Below are positions 19,271-28,831 of a stretch of DNA of 59,936 nt, one piece after another. This DNA comes from an uncultured Clostridia bacterium (lineage in GTDB: Bacteria > Bacillota > Clostridia > Oscillospirales > Acutalibacteraceae), in contig CANQEU010000006.1 of NCBI GenBank assembly GCA_947595635.1, positions 1 through 59,936 on the forward strand, read 5' to 3'. The notes below the pieces were generated by a model. That model saw only the letters and a list, made by a program, of their open reading frames with translations. It was not told where the DNA came from and did no database searches. Both the position numbers and the translations under genes were made by a program. Positions within the stretch are counted from its first letter, which is position 1, and the number at the start of each line of letters is the position of its first letter.

Positions 19271-19903
19271 ATGAATATCATTCTTTTAGGCGCTCCGGGT
19301 GCGGGAAAGGGCACCCAGGCAGAGGTTATTTCAAATCATCTTTCTATTCCCACAATTTCAACGGGTAATATTATCCGTGAAGCGCTGAGAAGCGGCACAG
19401 AAATGGGTCTTAAGGCTAAGTCCTTTATGGACGCCGGCAAGCTCGTTCCGGACGAGGTTGTAATCGGCATTATAAAAGACAGGCTTTCAAACGACGACTG
19501 CAAGAACGGCTTTATTCTTGACGGTTTTCCAAGAACCATTCCGCAGGCCGAGGCTCTGGACGAAATGGGCGTTCAAATTGATAAGGTTATTGATATTGAA
19601 GTGCCCGACGAAAATATAGTAAAGCGTATGTCCGGACGCCGTGTTTGTGCAGATTGCGGAGCAAGCTATCATCTCGACTATAAAAAGCCGAGCAAAGATG
19701 GCGTTTGCGACAGCTGCGGCGGCACCCTTGTTCAGCGCAAGGACGACCATCCCGATACCGTGCTTGCAAGACTTCAGGTTTATCATAATGAAACAGAGCC
19801 TTTAAAGGATTATTATGAGAAGCAGGGAAAGCTTGCAATTGTAGAGGGTCAGGAAGAAATTAAAGATACAACAGCGCTTATCCTTAAAGAAGTTGAGGCG
19901 TAA
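19271..19903 (+). CDS. adk: Adenylate kinase
   Basis: 210 residues. Interconverts ATP+AMP and 2 ADP. P-loop GAPGAGKGTQA (residues 7-17), AMP-binding STGNIIREALRSGT, DGFPRT. The long LID carries a zinc site (CADC ... CDSC), the Gram-positive form. Co-transcribed with secY and map. Confidence 0.98.
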   Translation: MNIILLGAPGAGKGTQAEVISNHLSIPTISTGNIIREALRSGTEMGLKAKSFMDAGKLVPDEVVIGIIKDRLSNDDCKNGFILDGFPRTIPQAEALDEMGVQIDKVIDIEVPDENIVKRMSGRRVCADCGASYHLDYKKPSKDGVCDSCGGTLVQRKDDHPDTVLARLQVYHNETEPLKDYYEKQGKLAIVEGQEEIKDTTALILKEVEA

Positions 19904-19910
19904 GAGCTGT

Positions 19911-20663
19911 ATGGTGATATTAAAGACTTCCAGAGAGCTTCAAAAAATGCGTGAGGCGGGCAGGATCTCCGCAAACGCATTAAAGCTGGCAGGCACTGCG
20001 GTGGAGCCCGGTGTTTCAACACTGGAAATTGACACTTTAGTTCGCAAATATATCGAGGAGCAGGGCGCAAAGCCCTCGTTCCTCGGTTACGGCGGATTTA
20101 AGGGAAGCGCCTGCATTTCAATTAACGAAGAGGTTGTCCATGGCATACCTTCAAAGAAACGCATACTCAAAAGCGGAGATATAGTTTCGGTTGATGTCGG
20201 AGCGTTCATAGGCGGATTTCACGGCGACAACGCCTGGACGTTTGCCTGCGGCGATATAAGCGAGGAATCACAGAGACTGTTGGACGCTACAAGAGAGAGT
20301 CTGTTTGAGGGAATAAAGCAGGCGGTTGCCGGTAATCGCATAGGCGATATAGGCAACGCGGTTCAGCGGTATGTCGAAGCTCGCAACTACTCGGTGGTAC
20401 GGGATTATGTCGGCCACGGCGTAGGTGCGAAATTACATGAGGATCCAAGCGTGCCGAATTTCGGTACACCCGGCAGAGGGGTGCGCCTGTTACCGGGAAT
20501 GACTATCGCGATTGAGCCTATGATTAATATGGGCACTCACAGGGTCAAGGTTTTAAGCGACGGCTGGACTGCCGTTACGGCGGACGGAAAGCCATCGGCT
20601 CACTTTGAACATTCGGTTGCAATAACATCCGACGGTCCTGTTATTTTGACCATACCTGACTGA
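19911..20663 (+). CDS. map: Methionine aminopeptidase, type I
   Basis: 250 residues. Removes N-terminal Met from nascent proteins. Metal ligands visible in family contexts: SVDVGAFIGGFHGDNAWT (two Asp), GHGVGAKLHEDPSVPN (His), MTIAIEPM (Glu) and AHFEHSVAI (Glu). ATG 19911 was chosen; a TTG at 19893 would overlap adk. The ribosome binding site is weak, suggesting coupling to adk. Confidence 0.96.
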   Translation: MVILKTSRELQKMREAGRISANALKLAGTAVEPGVSTLEIDTLVRKYIEEQGAKPSFLGYGGFKGSACISINEEVVHGIPSKKRILKSGDIVSVDVGAFIGGFHGDNAWTFACGDISEESQRLLDATRESLFEGIKQAVAGNRIGDIGNAVQRYVEARNYSVVRDYVGHGVGAKLHEDPSVPNFGTPGRGVRLLPGMTIAIEPMINMGTHRVKVLSDGWTAVTADGKPSAHFEHSVAITSDGPVILTIPD

Positions 20664-20673
20664 GAGGTGCGGT

Positions 20674-20946
20674 ATGGATTTAAAAAAAGGACTTGTAGTG
20701 AGGGCGAAAAGCGGCAGAGATAAAAACAGATTTTTTGTTGTTATCTCTTATGACAGAGAATACGCTTATATTTCAGACGGCAAAACAAGACGAATTGAAT
20801 CGCCGAAGAAAAAGAATATTAAGCATCTTTTTGTCACTGACACAGTTATTCCGCAGGATTCATTAAATACCAATAAGCTTATAAGGGCCGCGTTAAGACC
20901 CTTTAACGAACAAGGCTTTACAGCCGCGTCAGACAGCGGATTGTAA
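20674..20946 (+). CDS. KOW-domain RNA-binding protein (L14e-like)
   Basis: 90 residues. N-terminal KOW-type segment LKKGLVVRAKSGRDKNRFFVV, then a short basic domain with KTRRIESPKKKNIKHL. Proteins of this type are regularly encoded between map and infA in Clostridia and are annotated as RNA-binding or L14e/L27e-like; no function is established. Start 10 bases after map. Confidence 0.88.
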   Translation: MDLKKGLVVRAKSGRDKNRFFVVISYDREYAYISDGKTRRIESPKKKNIKHLFVTDTVIPQDSLNTNKLIRAALRPFNEQGFTAASDSGL

Positions 20947-20961
20947 TGAGGAGGTTATTTT

Positions 20962-21180
20962 ATGTCAAAGCAGGACGTTATCGAATTAGAGGGCACGGTT
21001 ACAGAGGCTTTGCCAAACGCACAGTTTAAGGTTGAGCTTCCGAACGGTCATATAATCCTTGCGCACATTTCGGGCAAGCTGAGAATGAATTTTATCAGAA
21101 TTCTGCCCGGCGACAAGGTTACCGTAGAGATGTCTCCGTACGACCTTACAAGAGGCCGCATTACATGGAGAAGCAAGTAA
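20962..21180 (+). CDS. infA: Translation initiation factor IF-1
   Basis: 72 residues, exact family length; S1-like OB fold: [20 protein letters not shown] and [13 protein letters not shown]. Binds the 30S A site during initiation. Confidence 0.98.
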   Translation: MSKQDVIELEGTVTEALPNAQFKVELPNGHIILAHISGKLRMNFIRILPGDKVTVEMSPYDLTRGRITWRSK

Positions 21181-21193
21181 TATAAAACAATAA

Positions 21194-21328
<135 letters not shown>

Positions 21329-21375
21329 TGCTCAAGTAAAAAAATTATTGATTATTATATGGAGGTGCAACATAA

Positions 21376-21744
21376 ATGGCTCGTATATCCGGTGTTGACT
21401 TGCCGAGAGACAAGAGAATTGAAATTGGTCTTACCTATATCTATGGTATCGGCAGAAAGACCGCAAGCGACATAATTGCTGCAACAGGGGTTAATCCCGA
21501 CACTCGTGTAAGAGATTTATCAGAGGATGATATTTCAAAGCTTAGAGAATATATCGACCACAACTGCCGTGTTGAGGGCGACCTTCGCCGCGACATTGCA
21601 TTCGATATAAAAAGACTTATTGAAATTGGCTGCTATCGTGGCGTTAGGCACAGAAAGGGTCTGCCTGTAAGAGGTCAGCGTTCAAAGACAAACGCCCGCA
21701 CCCGCAAGGGCCCGAGAAAAACAATGGCAAACAAGAAGAAATAA
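21376..21744 (+). CDS. rpsM: 30S ribosomal protein S13
   Basis: 122 residues; [40 protein letters not shown]. Top of the 30S head, contacts P-site tRNA. Confidence 0.98.
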   Translation: MARISGVDLPRDKRIEIGLTYIYGIGRKTASDIIAATGVNPDTRVRDLSEDDISKLREYIDHNCRVEGDLRRDIAFDIKRLIEIGCYRGVRHRKGLPVRGQRSKTNARTRKGPRKTMANKKK

Positions 21745-21762
21745 GCAAGGAGGGTTTTAGCT

Positions 21763-22164
21763 ATGGCAGCACCGAAGGGTAAAAAGACGACAGTACGCCG
21801 TCGCCGTGAGAGAAAGAACATTGAGCGCGGCGCAGCGCACATTCAGTCAACATTTAATAATACTATAGTTACTATTTCAGACGTTCAGGGCAACGCTGTA
21901 TCGTGGGCAAGCGCAGGCGAGCTTGGCTTTAGAGGTTCAAGAAAGTCAACTCCGTTTGCGGCTCAGTCAGCAGCCGAAACAGCTGCAAAAGCAGCTATGG
22001 AGCACGGAATGAAGTCCGTTGAGGTTTACGTTAAAGGACCGGGCGCAGGACGTGAGGCGGCAATCAGAGCATTGCAGTCGGCAGGTCTTGAGGTTTCAAT
22101 GATCAAAGACGTAACACCTATTCCGCATAACGGATGCCGTCCTCCTAAGAGAAGACGTGTATAG
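21763..22164 (+). CDS. rpsK: 30S ribosomal protein S11
   Basis: 133 residues; [43 protein letters not shown]. Platform protein near the E site. Confidence 0.98.
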   Translation: MAAPKGKKTTVRRRRERKNIERGAAHIQSTFNNTIVTISDVQGNAVSWASAGELGFRGSRKSTPFAAQSAAETAAKAAMEHGMKSVEVYVKGPGAGREAAIRALQSAGLEVSMIKDVTPIPHNGCRPPKRRRV

Positions 22165-22190
22165 TCAAAATATAAAGGAGGAAATAACCC

Positions 22191-22784
22191 ATGGCAAAAA
22201 ATATGCAGCCTATCGCAAAGCGTTGCAGAGCGCTCGGAATTTCTCCCGCTGTAATGGGATATTCCAAAAAAACTTCCAATAGGAATCCTAATGGAAATAT
22301 GAGAAGAAAGAAAAGCGAATACAGCCTTCAGCTTACAGAAAAGCAGAAGGTAAAATTCATATACGGTATAATGGAAAAGCAGTTCAGAATGTACTATGAA
22401 AAGGCTGAAAAGGCTCAGGGCAAGACCGGTGAGGTTCTGCTTACAACCATTGAGCGCAGACTTGACAACGTAGTATTTAGGCTTGGCTTTGCAAGAACAA
22501 GAAGAGAGGCAAGGCAGCTTGTAAACCACGCTCACTTTACCGTAAACGGCAAGAAGGTAGACATTCCTTCATACCTTGTAAAGCCCGGCGACGTTATTGC
22601 TGTTAGGGATAAGAGCAAGGCGTCAACCCGCTATAAGGAAATCGGGGTTGAATCAACGCTTCTTCCGAAATGGCTTGAAAAATCAGAGAACGATCTCAGC
22701 GGCAAGGTTATTGCAATGCCTGAGAGAGAGGATATTGACTTCCCAGTTGAGGAACACCTCATCGTTGAGTTGTATTCTAAATAA
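22191..22784 (+). CDS. rpsD: 30S ribosomal protein S4
   Basis: 197 residues, zinc-free form (only one Cys). Contains the S4 RNA-binding domain [20 protein letters not shown]. Assembly initiator and, elsewhere, regulator of the alpha operon. Confidence 0.97.
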   Translation: MAKNMQPIAKRCRALGISPAVMGYSKKTSNRNPNGNMRRKKSEYSLQLTEKQKVKFIYGIMEKQFRMYYEKAEKAQGKTGEVLLTTIERRLDNVVFRLGFARTRREARQLVNHAHFTVNGKKVDIPSYLVKPGDVIAVRDKSKASTRYKEIGVESTLLPKWLEKSENDLSGKVIAMPEREDIDFPVEEHLIVELYSK

Positions 22785-22861
22785 TCCCTTTTTTAACAGT
22801 ACACGCATAAACGCAGGGCGGACTTTAACGGCACCGCCTTATATAGGGAGGAGATTCGCTG

Positions 22862-23815
22862 ATGATAGAATTTGAAAAGCCAAGAATAGACATAGAAGAA
22901 TTATCAGCCGACGGCAAATATGGCAGGTTTGTAGTTGAGCCATTGGAGCGCGGCTTTGGAAACACCCTCGGAAACAGCTTGAGAAGAGTTCTTCTTTCTT
23001 CCCTTGAGGGTGTGGCAGTAACGTCAATAAAGATTGATGGTGTTCTCCACGAATTTTCGACAATTCCCGGCGTTAAAGAGGATGTTACCGAAATTGTGCT
23101 TAATATGAAGGGCTTGACGGCAAAGCTTCACTGCGACGGCCCAAAAACAGTAGAGATCAGCGCAGAGGGGCCCTGCATTGTCACCGCCGACTCTATTAAG
23201 TGCGACAGCGAGGTAGAGATCCTCAATCCGGATATGCATATTGCAACTCTGGGCGATGATTCAAAGCTCGTAATGGAGATAACTCTTGACAAGGGCAGAG
23301 GATATGTTCCGGCAGAGCGCAATAAGCAAATTTCCGGCAATAATGTAATCGGCGTGTTGCCGGTGGATTCAATTTACACACCTGTTCTCAAGGTAAATTA
23401 TACAGTTGAGAATACCCGTGTAGGGCAGATTACCGACTATGATAAGCTTACGCTTGATATATGGACGAACGGCGTAATAAACGCTCAGGAGGCAGTATCG
23501 CTTGCCGCAAAGGTTCTCACAGAGCACTTGAACCTGTTTGTTGATCTTTCCGATAAGGGTCACAGCACAGAGATAATGGTGGAAAAGGACGACAAGGGCA
23601 AGGAAAAGGTTCTTGAAATGACAATTGAAGAGCTCGACCTTTCGGTTCGCTCCTTCAACTGCCTCAAGCGTGCCGGAATAAACACGGTAGAAGACTTGAT
23701 AAATAAATCTGAGGACGATATGATGAAGGTAAGAAACCTTGGCAGAAAATCTCTTGAAGAGGTTATCTATAAGCTGCAAAGCCTTGGCTTCAGTCTTCAG
23801 AAAGAGGACGAATGA
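22862..23815 (+). CDS. rpoA: DNA-directed RNA polymerase alpha subunit
   Basis: 317 residues. N-terminal dimerisation domain ([25 protein letters not shown] cut for length; core [13 protein letters not shown]), flexible linker, C-terminal DNA-binding domain with [20 protein letters not shown] and [27 protein letters not shown] precedes the ATG. Confidence 0.98.
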   Translation: MIEFEKPRIDIEELSADGKYGRFVVEPLERGFGNTLGNSLRRVLLSSLEGVAVTSIKIDGVLHEFSTIPGVKEDVTEIVLNMKGLTAKLHCDGPKTVEISAEGPCIVTADSIKCDSEVEILNPDMHIATLGDDSKLVMEITLDKGRGYVPAERNKQISGNNVIGVLPVDSIYTPVLKVNYTVENTRVGQITDYDKLTLDIWTNGVINAQEAVSLAAKVLTEHLNLFVDLSDKGHSTEIMVEKDDKGKEKVLEMTIEELDLSVRSFNCLKRAGINTVEDLINKSEDDMMKVRNLGRKSLEEVIYKLQSLGFSLQKEDE

Positions 23816-23850
23816 TCCTTTAAAAAATTTAAGTAAAGGAGTGACTTTCA

Positions 23851-24192
23851 ATGCCAGGAACAAGAAAATTGGGAAGAGCAACGGCTCACCGAACAGCAAT
23901 GCTCAGAGCTTTGGTTACTTTCCTTTTTGAAAACGGCAAAATTGAAACAACTGTAACTCGCGCCAAAGAGGTAAGCTCATTGGCAGAGAAGATGATAACA
24001 ATTGCTAAGGAAAATACTCTTCACAATAAGCGTATGGTGATGTCCTTTGTAACAAAGGAAGACGTTGCTCATAAGCTTTTTAATGAGATTGCTCCTAAGT
24101 ATGCCGACAAGAACGGCGGCTACACAAGAATCACAAAGCTGGGTCCTCGCAGAGGAGACGCGGCGGAGATGGCAGTTATAGAGCTTATCTGA
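23851..24192 (+). CDS. rplQ: 50S ribosomal protein L17
   Basis: 113 residues; [20 protein letters not shown]. Last gene of the operon. The ecfA1-ecfA2-ecfT genes that often follow in Firmicutes are absent here. Confidence 0.97.
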   Translation: MPGTRKLGRATAHRTAMLRALVTFLFENGKIETTVTRAKEVSSLAEKMITIAKENTLHNKRMVMSFVTKEDVAHKLFNEIAPKYADKNGGYTRITKLGPRRGDAAEMAVIELI

Positions 24193-24207
24193 TTGCAGTA
24201 TGATTTA

Positions 24208-24234
24208 CGGCGGAGCAGTATGCTCCGCCGTTTT
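24208..24234 (+). terminator. Terminator of the S10-spc-alpha operon
   Basis: Perfect 10-bp arms CGGCGGAGCA (24208-24217) and TGCTCCGCCG (24221-24230), followed by TTTT. Confidence 0.9.
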
Positions 24235-24336
24235 AACCCCTCTTGGGGCATAATTTTAGATAATCGCTTTATAAATGCCGATTTATATTATCTCGCCTTT
24301 ATGCCGAATTAAATTTAAAAAAGCTTAATAAAAAAT

Positions 24337-24413
24337 CCGCCCGTAGCATAGCTGGATAATGCAACGGATTCCGATTCCGGAGATCGGGGGTTCAAATCCC
24401 TTCGGGCGGACCA
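24337..24413 (+). tRNA. tRNA-Arg (anticodon CCG)
   Basis: 77 bases. Acceptor stem CCGCCCG/CGGGCGG, D-arm GCAT-AGCTGGATA-ATGC, anticodon loop TTCCGAT with CCG at positions 34-36, variable loop AGATC, T-arm with TTCAAAT loop, discriminator A and encoded CCA. The first base pair of the anticodon stem is an A-G mismatch. The CCG anticodon reads CGG codons. Confidence 0.93.
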
Positions 24414-24415
24414 CG

Positions 24416-24453
24416 TCGCCGCGGACTGTTCATCGTTCGCGGCGAATTTTTTT
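24416..24453 (+). terminator. Terminator after tRNA-Arg
   Basis: TCGCCGCG (24416-24423) pairs with CGCGGCGA (24438-24445), followed by ATTTTTTT. Confidence 0.88.
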
Positions 24454-24549
24454 AAATTTAAACTGATAGTGCGCGGGTCATACCGTTTATAATTTTAAAG
24501 CGGCAATTGCGCAAGACTGATTAAAGCAACAGCATAATGCTCTTATGCC

Positions 24550-25035
24550 TCAGCTGATGAAATCGAGAATTACCTTCCATTCGTCAATAAGGCGCGGAAG
24601 ACTGTATGCGGCGTTTGCAGGGCTTGTTGACGGAAGTCTGTGCGATTCCGTCTTTACGCTGCTAAAACAATATTTTTTAAACAGACGATCGGCAGCTCCG
24701 CCGTTTGTAAATATATGCTCTATTTCGCTGCCTGCGATAATGGGCAGCAGGTCGTTTGCCTCTGCGTTTTTAATGCTGCTGTCGCTTGACAAGGTTATGT
24801 CGCAGCTTGCGACAACATCCCAAAGGGCTATTCTGTTTTTTATAAGCATTGCCCTTTTTTCATCTATGCAAAGCGGAAGCGGACAGCCGATAACGGCGGA
24901 AAGCACACGCCAAAACCTGTTCTGCGGATGACCGTAAAAAAAGCCTTCCTCTCTTGATTTAACTGAGGGGAACGAGCCTAAAATCAGAATTTTTGAATTT
25001 TTGTCCCATACCGGGTCTATATTATGTATTACCAT
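24550..25035 (-). CDS. DNA-deoxyinosine (hypoxanthine) DNA glycosylase, UDG superfamily
   Basis: 161 residues. Resembles the hypoxanthine-DNA glycosylase branch (UDG family 6, MUG/TDG-like fold), which excises deaminated adenine to start base excision repair. Motif 1 is ILGSFPSVKSREEGFFYGHP, followed by QNRFWRVLSAVIG, the ALWDVVASCD strand and motif 2-like LPSTSPANAAYS. Length is typical. Single gene on the minus strand, convergent with the tRNA. Confidence 0.85.
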   Translation of the reverse strand: MVIHNIDPVWDKNSKILILGSFPSVKSREEGFFYGHPQNRFWRVLSAVIGCPLPLCIDEKRAMLIKNRIALWDVVASCDITLSSDSSIKNAEANDLLPIIAGSEIEHIFTNGGAADRLFKKYCFSSVKTESHRLPSTSPANAAYSLPRLIDEWKVILDFIS

Positions 25036-25102
25036 TTTGTGACCGCCGTTTTAATGTGATAGTTATAATATTATTATGGCATTTTTCAGTATTAATTTCA
25101 AG

Positions 25103-25136
25103 TAAAGAAAATCGGCGGAGGGAATACCCTCCGCCG
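25103..25136 (-). terminator. Terminator of the Cys-rich micro-protein gene
   Basis: Perfect 10-bp arms CGGCGGAGGG (25113-25122) and CCCTCCGCCG (25127-25136); on the minus strand followed by ATTTTCTTTACTT. Confidence 0.85.
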
Positions 25137-25152
25137 AAACCTTAGCCGCTGA

Positions 25153-25272
25153 TTAGCAGCCGCAGCCGCAACCGTTGTTAGATGCTTCGCTTGCGCCGTT
25201 GTTACCACAGCAGCTGAAGAGAATAACAAGAAGAATTATCCATGAGCAGCAGTTATTGCCAAATCCACACAT
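25153..25272 (-). CDS. 39-residue Cys-rich small membrane protein
   Basis: ATG at 25272 follows AGGAGGAAAACGACA at good spacing, and the gene has its own terminator. The peptide is MCGFGNNCCSWIILLVILFS followed by CCG, a short N/G/A/S stretch and GCGCGC; eight Cys in 39 residues (2, 8, 9, 21, 22, 35, 37, 39) around one hydrophobic helix (about 11-20). Resembles the small hydrophobic sporulation peptides of Firmicutes (YjcZ-like build) but with added Cys clusters. A spore role is inference; metal binding by the CxCxC tail is possible. Confidence 0.72.
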   Translation of the reverse strand: MCGFGNNCCSWIILLVILFSCCGNNGASEASNNGCGCGC

Positions 25273-25399
25273 TGTCGTTTTCCTCCTTTCGTTCGTTACA
25301 TTATCATTATATTTGAAAGGAAGAAATGTGTTACAGCATGATTAGAAAACCAAGGCTGAATTTAAATATTACAAGGTCGGTTGCAGGAGCGGTTAGGAC

Positions 25400-25442
25400 A
25401 TAAAAGATGCGCCGTAATTTGATTTGCTTCAAATTACGGCGC
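25400..25442 (-). terminator. Terminator of glyS
   Basis: 14-bp perfect arms GCGCCGTAATTTGA (25409-25422) and TCAAATTACGGCGC (25429-25442); minus-strand tail ATCTTTTATG. Confidence 0.85.
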
Positions 25443-25453
25443 GTGCTTAATTA

Positions 25454-26830
25454 TCAAAACTTGATTTTTTCCGCTATATACGCCTTTAAGCTGTCAATTG
25501 AGATTCTTTCCTGCTGCATGGTGTCACGGTCTCTGACCGTTACGCAGCCGTCCTCCTCGGAGTCAAAGTCGTATGTAATGCAAAGCGGCGTGCCTATTTC
25601 GTCCTGACGGCGATAGCGCTTGCCGATAGAGCCGGCGTCGTCAAACTCGACCATAAAGTCCTCAGATAATTCGGAGAATATCTTTTCGGCGTTTTCCGAA
25701 AGCTTCTTTGAAAGAGGAAGAACAGCCGCCTTGAACGGCGCAAGCGCAGGATGAAGGCGCAATACAACGCGTGTATCCTTTTCGTCAACAGCCTCCTCGT
25801 CATAAGCCTCGGTGACTATTGCAAGGAACAGTCTTTCAACGCCGAGCGACGGCTCGATAACGTAAGGAATATATCTTGAATTGTCGGTAGGATCAAAATA
25901 TTCAAGGCTCTTGCCGGAGTGATTTTGATGCTGAGTAAGGTCATAATCCGTTCTGTCGGCAATGCCCCAAAGCTCTCCCCAGCCAAACGGGAAAAGATAC
26001 TCAAAGTCTGTAGTCGCCTTGGAATAAAAGCAGAGCTCCTCCTTGGAGTGGTCTCTTAGTCTAAGGTTTTCTTCTTTTATGTTAAGAGAATAAAGCCAAT
26101 CTCTGCAAAAGCTTCTCCAGTAGTCGAACCATTCAAGGTCTGTGCCGGGCTTGCAGAAGAACTCAAGCTCCATTTGCTCAAATTCTCTTACCCTGAAGAT
26201 GAAATTGCCCGGAGTAATCTCGTTTCTGAAGGATTTTCCTATCTGCGCAACGCCGAACGGTATTTTCTTTCGGCTTGTTCTTTGTATGCTTGCAAAGTTT
26301 ACAAAAATGCCCTGCGCCGTTTCCGGGCGCAGATAAATTTCGTTTTTGCTGTCCTCCGTAACGCCCTGAAAGGTCTTGAACATAAGATTGAATTGTCTTA
26401 TATCCGTGAAGTTGTGCTTGCCGCAGCTTGGGCAGGGTATCTCATGCTCTCTTATGTAATTCATCATTTCCTCGTTCGACCAGCCGGCGACATTTGTGCC
26501 GTCAAAATCTTCAATGAGGTTGTCAGCCCTGTGGCGTGTTTTACAGTCCCTGCAGTCCATAAGAGGGTCGGAAAAGCCGCCGAGATGACCTGACGCTACC
26601 CACGCCTGCGGATTCATAAGTATAGCCGCGTCAAGACCGACATTGTATTTGTTTTCCTGAATAAATTTTTTGCGCCACGCGTTTTTTATATTGTTTTTAA
26701 GCTCGACTCCAAGCGGGCCGTAATCCCATGTGTTTGCAAGGCCGCCGTAGATCTCGGAGCCGGGATATACAAAGCCTCTGCCCTTGCATAGAGCAACGAT
26801 TTTATCCATACTTTTATCGTTGTTGTTCAT
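25454..26830 (-). CDS. glyS: Glycyl-tRNA synthetase, homodimeric class II
   Basis: 458 residues. Charges tRNA-Gly. Class II motifs: [20 protein letters not shown] region at the start, [10 protein letters not shown], the [11 protein letters not shown] arginine loop, and [12 protein letters not shown] plus the C-terminal anticodon-binding domain ([15 protein letters not shown]). This is the single-chain eukaryote-like form (also called glyQS in Firmicutes), not the alpha2beta2 form. A CRDCK..CPSCG pair forms the insertion zinc site. The AAAGG site before the ATG at 26830 supports the start. Confidence 0.97.
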   Translation of the reverse strand: MNNNDKSMDKIVALCKGRGFVYPGSEIYGGLANTWDYGPLGVELKNNIKNAWRKKFIQENKYNVGLDAAILMNPQAWVASGHLGGFSDPLMDCRDCKTRHRADNLIEDFDGTNVAGWSNEEMMNYIREHEIPCPSCGKHNFTDIRQFNLMFKTFQGVTEDSKNEIYLRPETAQGIFVNFASIQRTSRKKIPFGVAQIGKSFRNEITPGNFIFRVREFEQMELEFFCKPGTDLEWFDYWRSFCRDWLYSLNIKEENLRLRDHSKEELCFYSKATTDFEYLFPFGWGELWGIADRTDYDLTQHQNHSGKSLEYFDPTDNSRYIPYVIEPSLGVERLFLAIVTEAYDEEAVDEKDTRVVLRLHPALAPFKAAVLPLSKKLSENAEKIFSELSEDFMVEFDDAGSIGKRYRRQDEIGTPLCITYDFDSEEDGCVTVRDRDTMQQERISIDSLKAYIAEKIKF

Positions 26831-26946
26831 ATTTTCAAATCCTTTCAGAACATTTTTAATTTAGAGCCGGGCGACCTTATGGCGAGGGTCTGCTGTCGGT
26901 CTATATGTGCTGGCGCATATGGAAATTGAGCGTCATAACAAGTAAT

Positions 26947-26975
26947 ATCTTATTCCAAAGAGAGTGTTTTGTCAA
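26947..26975 (-). promoter_or_regulatory. Promoter of glyS
   Basis: Minus strand TTGACA (26975-26970), 17-bp spacer, TAAGAT (26952-26947). The 115-base leader contains no T-box motif that I can recognise. Confidence 0.85.
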
Positions 26976-27036
26976 GAAAAAACGAGTATATGACCGCGGC
27001 AACGGCAGCTTTGCGCCGACAATCGGCGCAAGCCGG

Positions 27037-28470
27037 TTACTTTATTGAAATATCGCCTTTAACGGCAGGATTATCTATAAGTCTGCCTCGATAATCGTAT
27101 CGAGAGCCGTGGCAGGGGCAATCCCAGCTTTTTTCATCCGGATTCCATTCAAGCCGACAGCCGAGATGAGGACATCTTGCTGATACGGCAAAGATTCTTC
27201 CGTCTTCACGCTTGTAAACTCCCGCTATTTTTCCGTTGTACCAAACCGTGCCGCCGTGACCCGGCTGAATGGAGTCTGCGCTTTTTATAGGAAATGTAAA
27301 AAGCTGCTTTGACATTCCTTTTGCGGAGTGATAAAGCTCGTTTAATAGCGGCGATAAGGCTATCATATGCCTTCTGCTCGGAGAAAAAACAGGTGCGCAG
27401 TCGTTTTTTTCGCCGATTATCATATCCCTTAATATCATTGCCGACACCATTGACGAGGTCATTCCCCACTTGTTAAAGCCGGTTGCTATATATACGTTGC
27501 CTTTTCCCGAGAATTTGCCTATATACGGTATGCGGTCAAGCGTCATACAGTCTTGAGCCGACCAGTTTGCGGCTTCGATGTGCTTTGGATAATATAGCCG
27601 TGCTTTTTTCCTAAGCTCCTCATACCTGCCTCCGAGCTTGTTCTCGCCGCATCTGTGGGATGCTCCGCCAATCAAAATATTCTCCTTATAGCCACGAAAC
27701 GAAAGCGAGCCGCTATCGATTCCCAAATACATATTTTTCATTATGGAGTCTGTTCTGACAGCTATTACATAGCTGCGCTGCTGGTGCATACGCATAAAAT
27801 AAAAGCCCGGAAAATTTATAAACGGATAATGAGAGGAGATTATAATATTTTTCGCCTTAACTCTGCCTCCGCCGGTAAAAACGATATTTCCCTTTATTTT
27901 CACCGCGCCGGTGTATTGATATATATTAAGGCTTTTTGAAAGCGGATAAAGAAATTTTAACGGGTTGAACTGAGCCTGATTTTTAAATTTTAAGGCGGCG
28001 TTTACCGAAAACGGAAGCTCTGTTTCGGTTGTTAGCTCGGCTTCTATTCCCGCAAGGCGCGCGGCGTCCGCTTCGTCTGTGATTTTTGCCGTTTTTCTCT
28101 GCGAATAAAGATAAGAGCTGTTCTCGATAAAATCACAGTCGATTTTGTTTTTTTCTATTATTTTTTTGTATTCGTCTATAGCCCTCATATTCGCCTCGGC
28201 ATATTTACAAGCCGCCTCACGACCGTGCCTTTTTATTATTTCGGAATAAATCATACCGTGCTGCGCGGTTATTTTTGCCGTTGTGTTTTTTGTCTGACCT
28301 GAGCCTACCGTACCGCCCTCAAGCAAAACCGTATCAACTCCGCGCTCAGACAGAAGCCTGGTTGTTAAAACGCCTGCCATACCGGCGCCTATTATAACCG
28401 TGTCCGTATTTATGTCGCTGTTTAGAAGCTTTGCGCCATAATGCTTTTCAGATTCCCATATTGAACTCAT
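27037..28470 (-). CDS. FAD-dependent oxidoreductase with C-terminal Rieske [2Fe-2S] domain
   Basis: 477 residues. N-terminal FAD-binding Rossmann segment VIIGAGMAG (residues 25-33) followed by the DAO-like fold (LLEGGTVGSGQTKNTTAK, HQQRSYVIAV, GKGNVYIATGFNKWGMT). C-terminal Rieske domain with ligands CPHLGC and CPCHG (about residues 435-455). Resembles the clostridial gabB/glycine-oxidase-like FAD plus Rieske proteins; substrate unknown, cytosolic. Single gene. A stem at about 27008-27031 lies downstream but lacks a clear T run. Confidence 0.88.
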   Translation of the reverse strand: MSSIWESEKHYGAKLLNSDINTDTVIIGAGMAGVLTTRLLSERGVDTVLLEGGTVGSGQTKNTTAKITAQHGMIYSEIIKRHGREAACKYAEANMRAIDEYKKIIEKNKIDCDFIENSSYLYSQRKTAKITDEADAARLAGIEAELTTETELPFSVNAALKFKNQAQFNPLKFLYPLSKSLNIYQYTGAVKIKGNIVFTGGGRVKAKNIIISSHYPFINFPGFYFMRMHQQRSYVIAVRTDSIMKNMYLGIDSGSLSFRGYKENILIGGASHRCGENKLGGRYEELRKKARLYYPKHIEAANWSAQDCMTLDRIPYIGKFSGKGNVYIATGFNKWGMTSSMVSAMILRDMIIGEKNDCAPVFSPSRRHMIALSPLLNELYHSAKGMSKQLFTFPIKSADSIQPGHGGTVWYNGKIAGVYKREDGRIFAVSARCPHLGCRLEWNPDEKSWDCPCHGSRYDYRGRLIDNPAVKGDISIK

Positions 28471-28530
28471 AATATCACCCCATAATATAATTGCCGTTTA
28501 TAAAAGGATTATTATTACGGGCGGTTTAAT

Positions 28531-28558
28531 AAAAATGCCGCCCGAATGCTTCGGGCGG
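28531..28558. repeat. Direct repeat of MITE-like copy B (hairpin), left
   Basis: 28 bp identical to 28750-28777: AAAAATG followed by a hairpin CCGCCCGAA-TGC-TTCGGGCGG. Confidence 0.9.
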
Positions 28559-28749
28559 ATAAGCCTGTCGAAAAGCGTTTTGCCTATGTAATTTTTGAAC
28601 AGCAGTCAGCATTTCTTAACATTCCAATAAAAGGAATTTTGCTTAATTAAGATTTTATACCGTGAAGCGGATTTAAAATATAATATTCTTTGAGCGAGCA
28701 GGTGGGGGCTGCGATAGGCGGGAACTTATCAAAAATAGGTTTATCAATA
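28559..28749 (-). mobile_element. MITE-like non-coding element, copy B (reverse, internally deleted)
   Basis: About 190 bp, in reverse orientation to copies A and C. Read on the minus strand it runs from ATTGATAAACCTATTTTTG through a stretch matching TATAAAATCTTAATTAAGC of the family and ends CGCTTTTCGACAGGCTT. The GCAGGAGAAGC hairpin of copies A and C is missing. Bounded by a perfect 28-bp duplication of the queT terminator. Confidence 0.75.
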
Positions 28750-28777
28750 AAAAATGCCGCCCGAATGCTTCGGGCGG
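28750..28777 (-). repeat. Direct repeat of copy B; terminator of queT
   Basis: Same 28 bp as 28531-28558. On the minus strand the 9-bp GC-rich stem is followed by a T run, so this copy serves as the queT terminator. Confidence 0.88.
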
Positions 28778-28831
28778 CTGCACAATTATGATATATATAT
28801 TATTGGTTTAATTAAATAGCGTAATTTAATC

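Noticed and set aside
26831-26946. Possible T-box in the glyS leader
   Set aside because: No T-box consensus, specifier hairpin or terminator/antiterminator pair could be identified in the 115-base leader.
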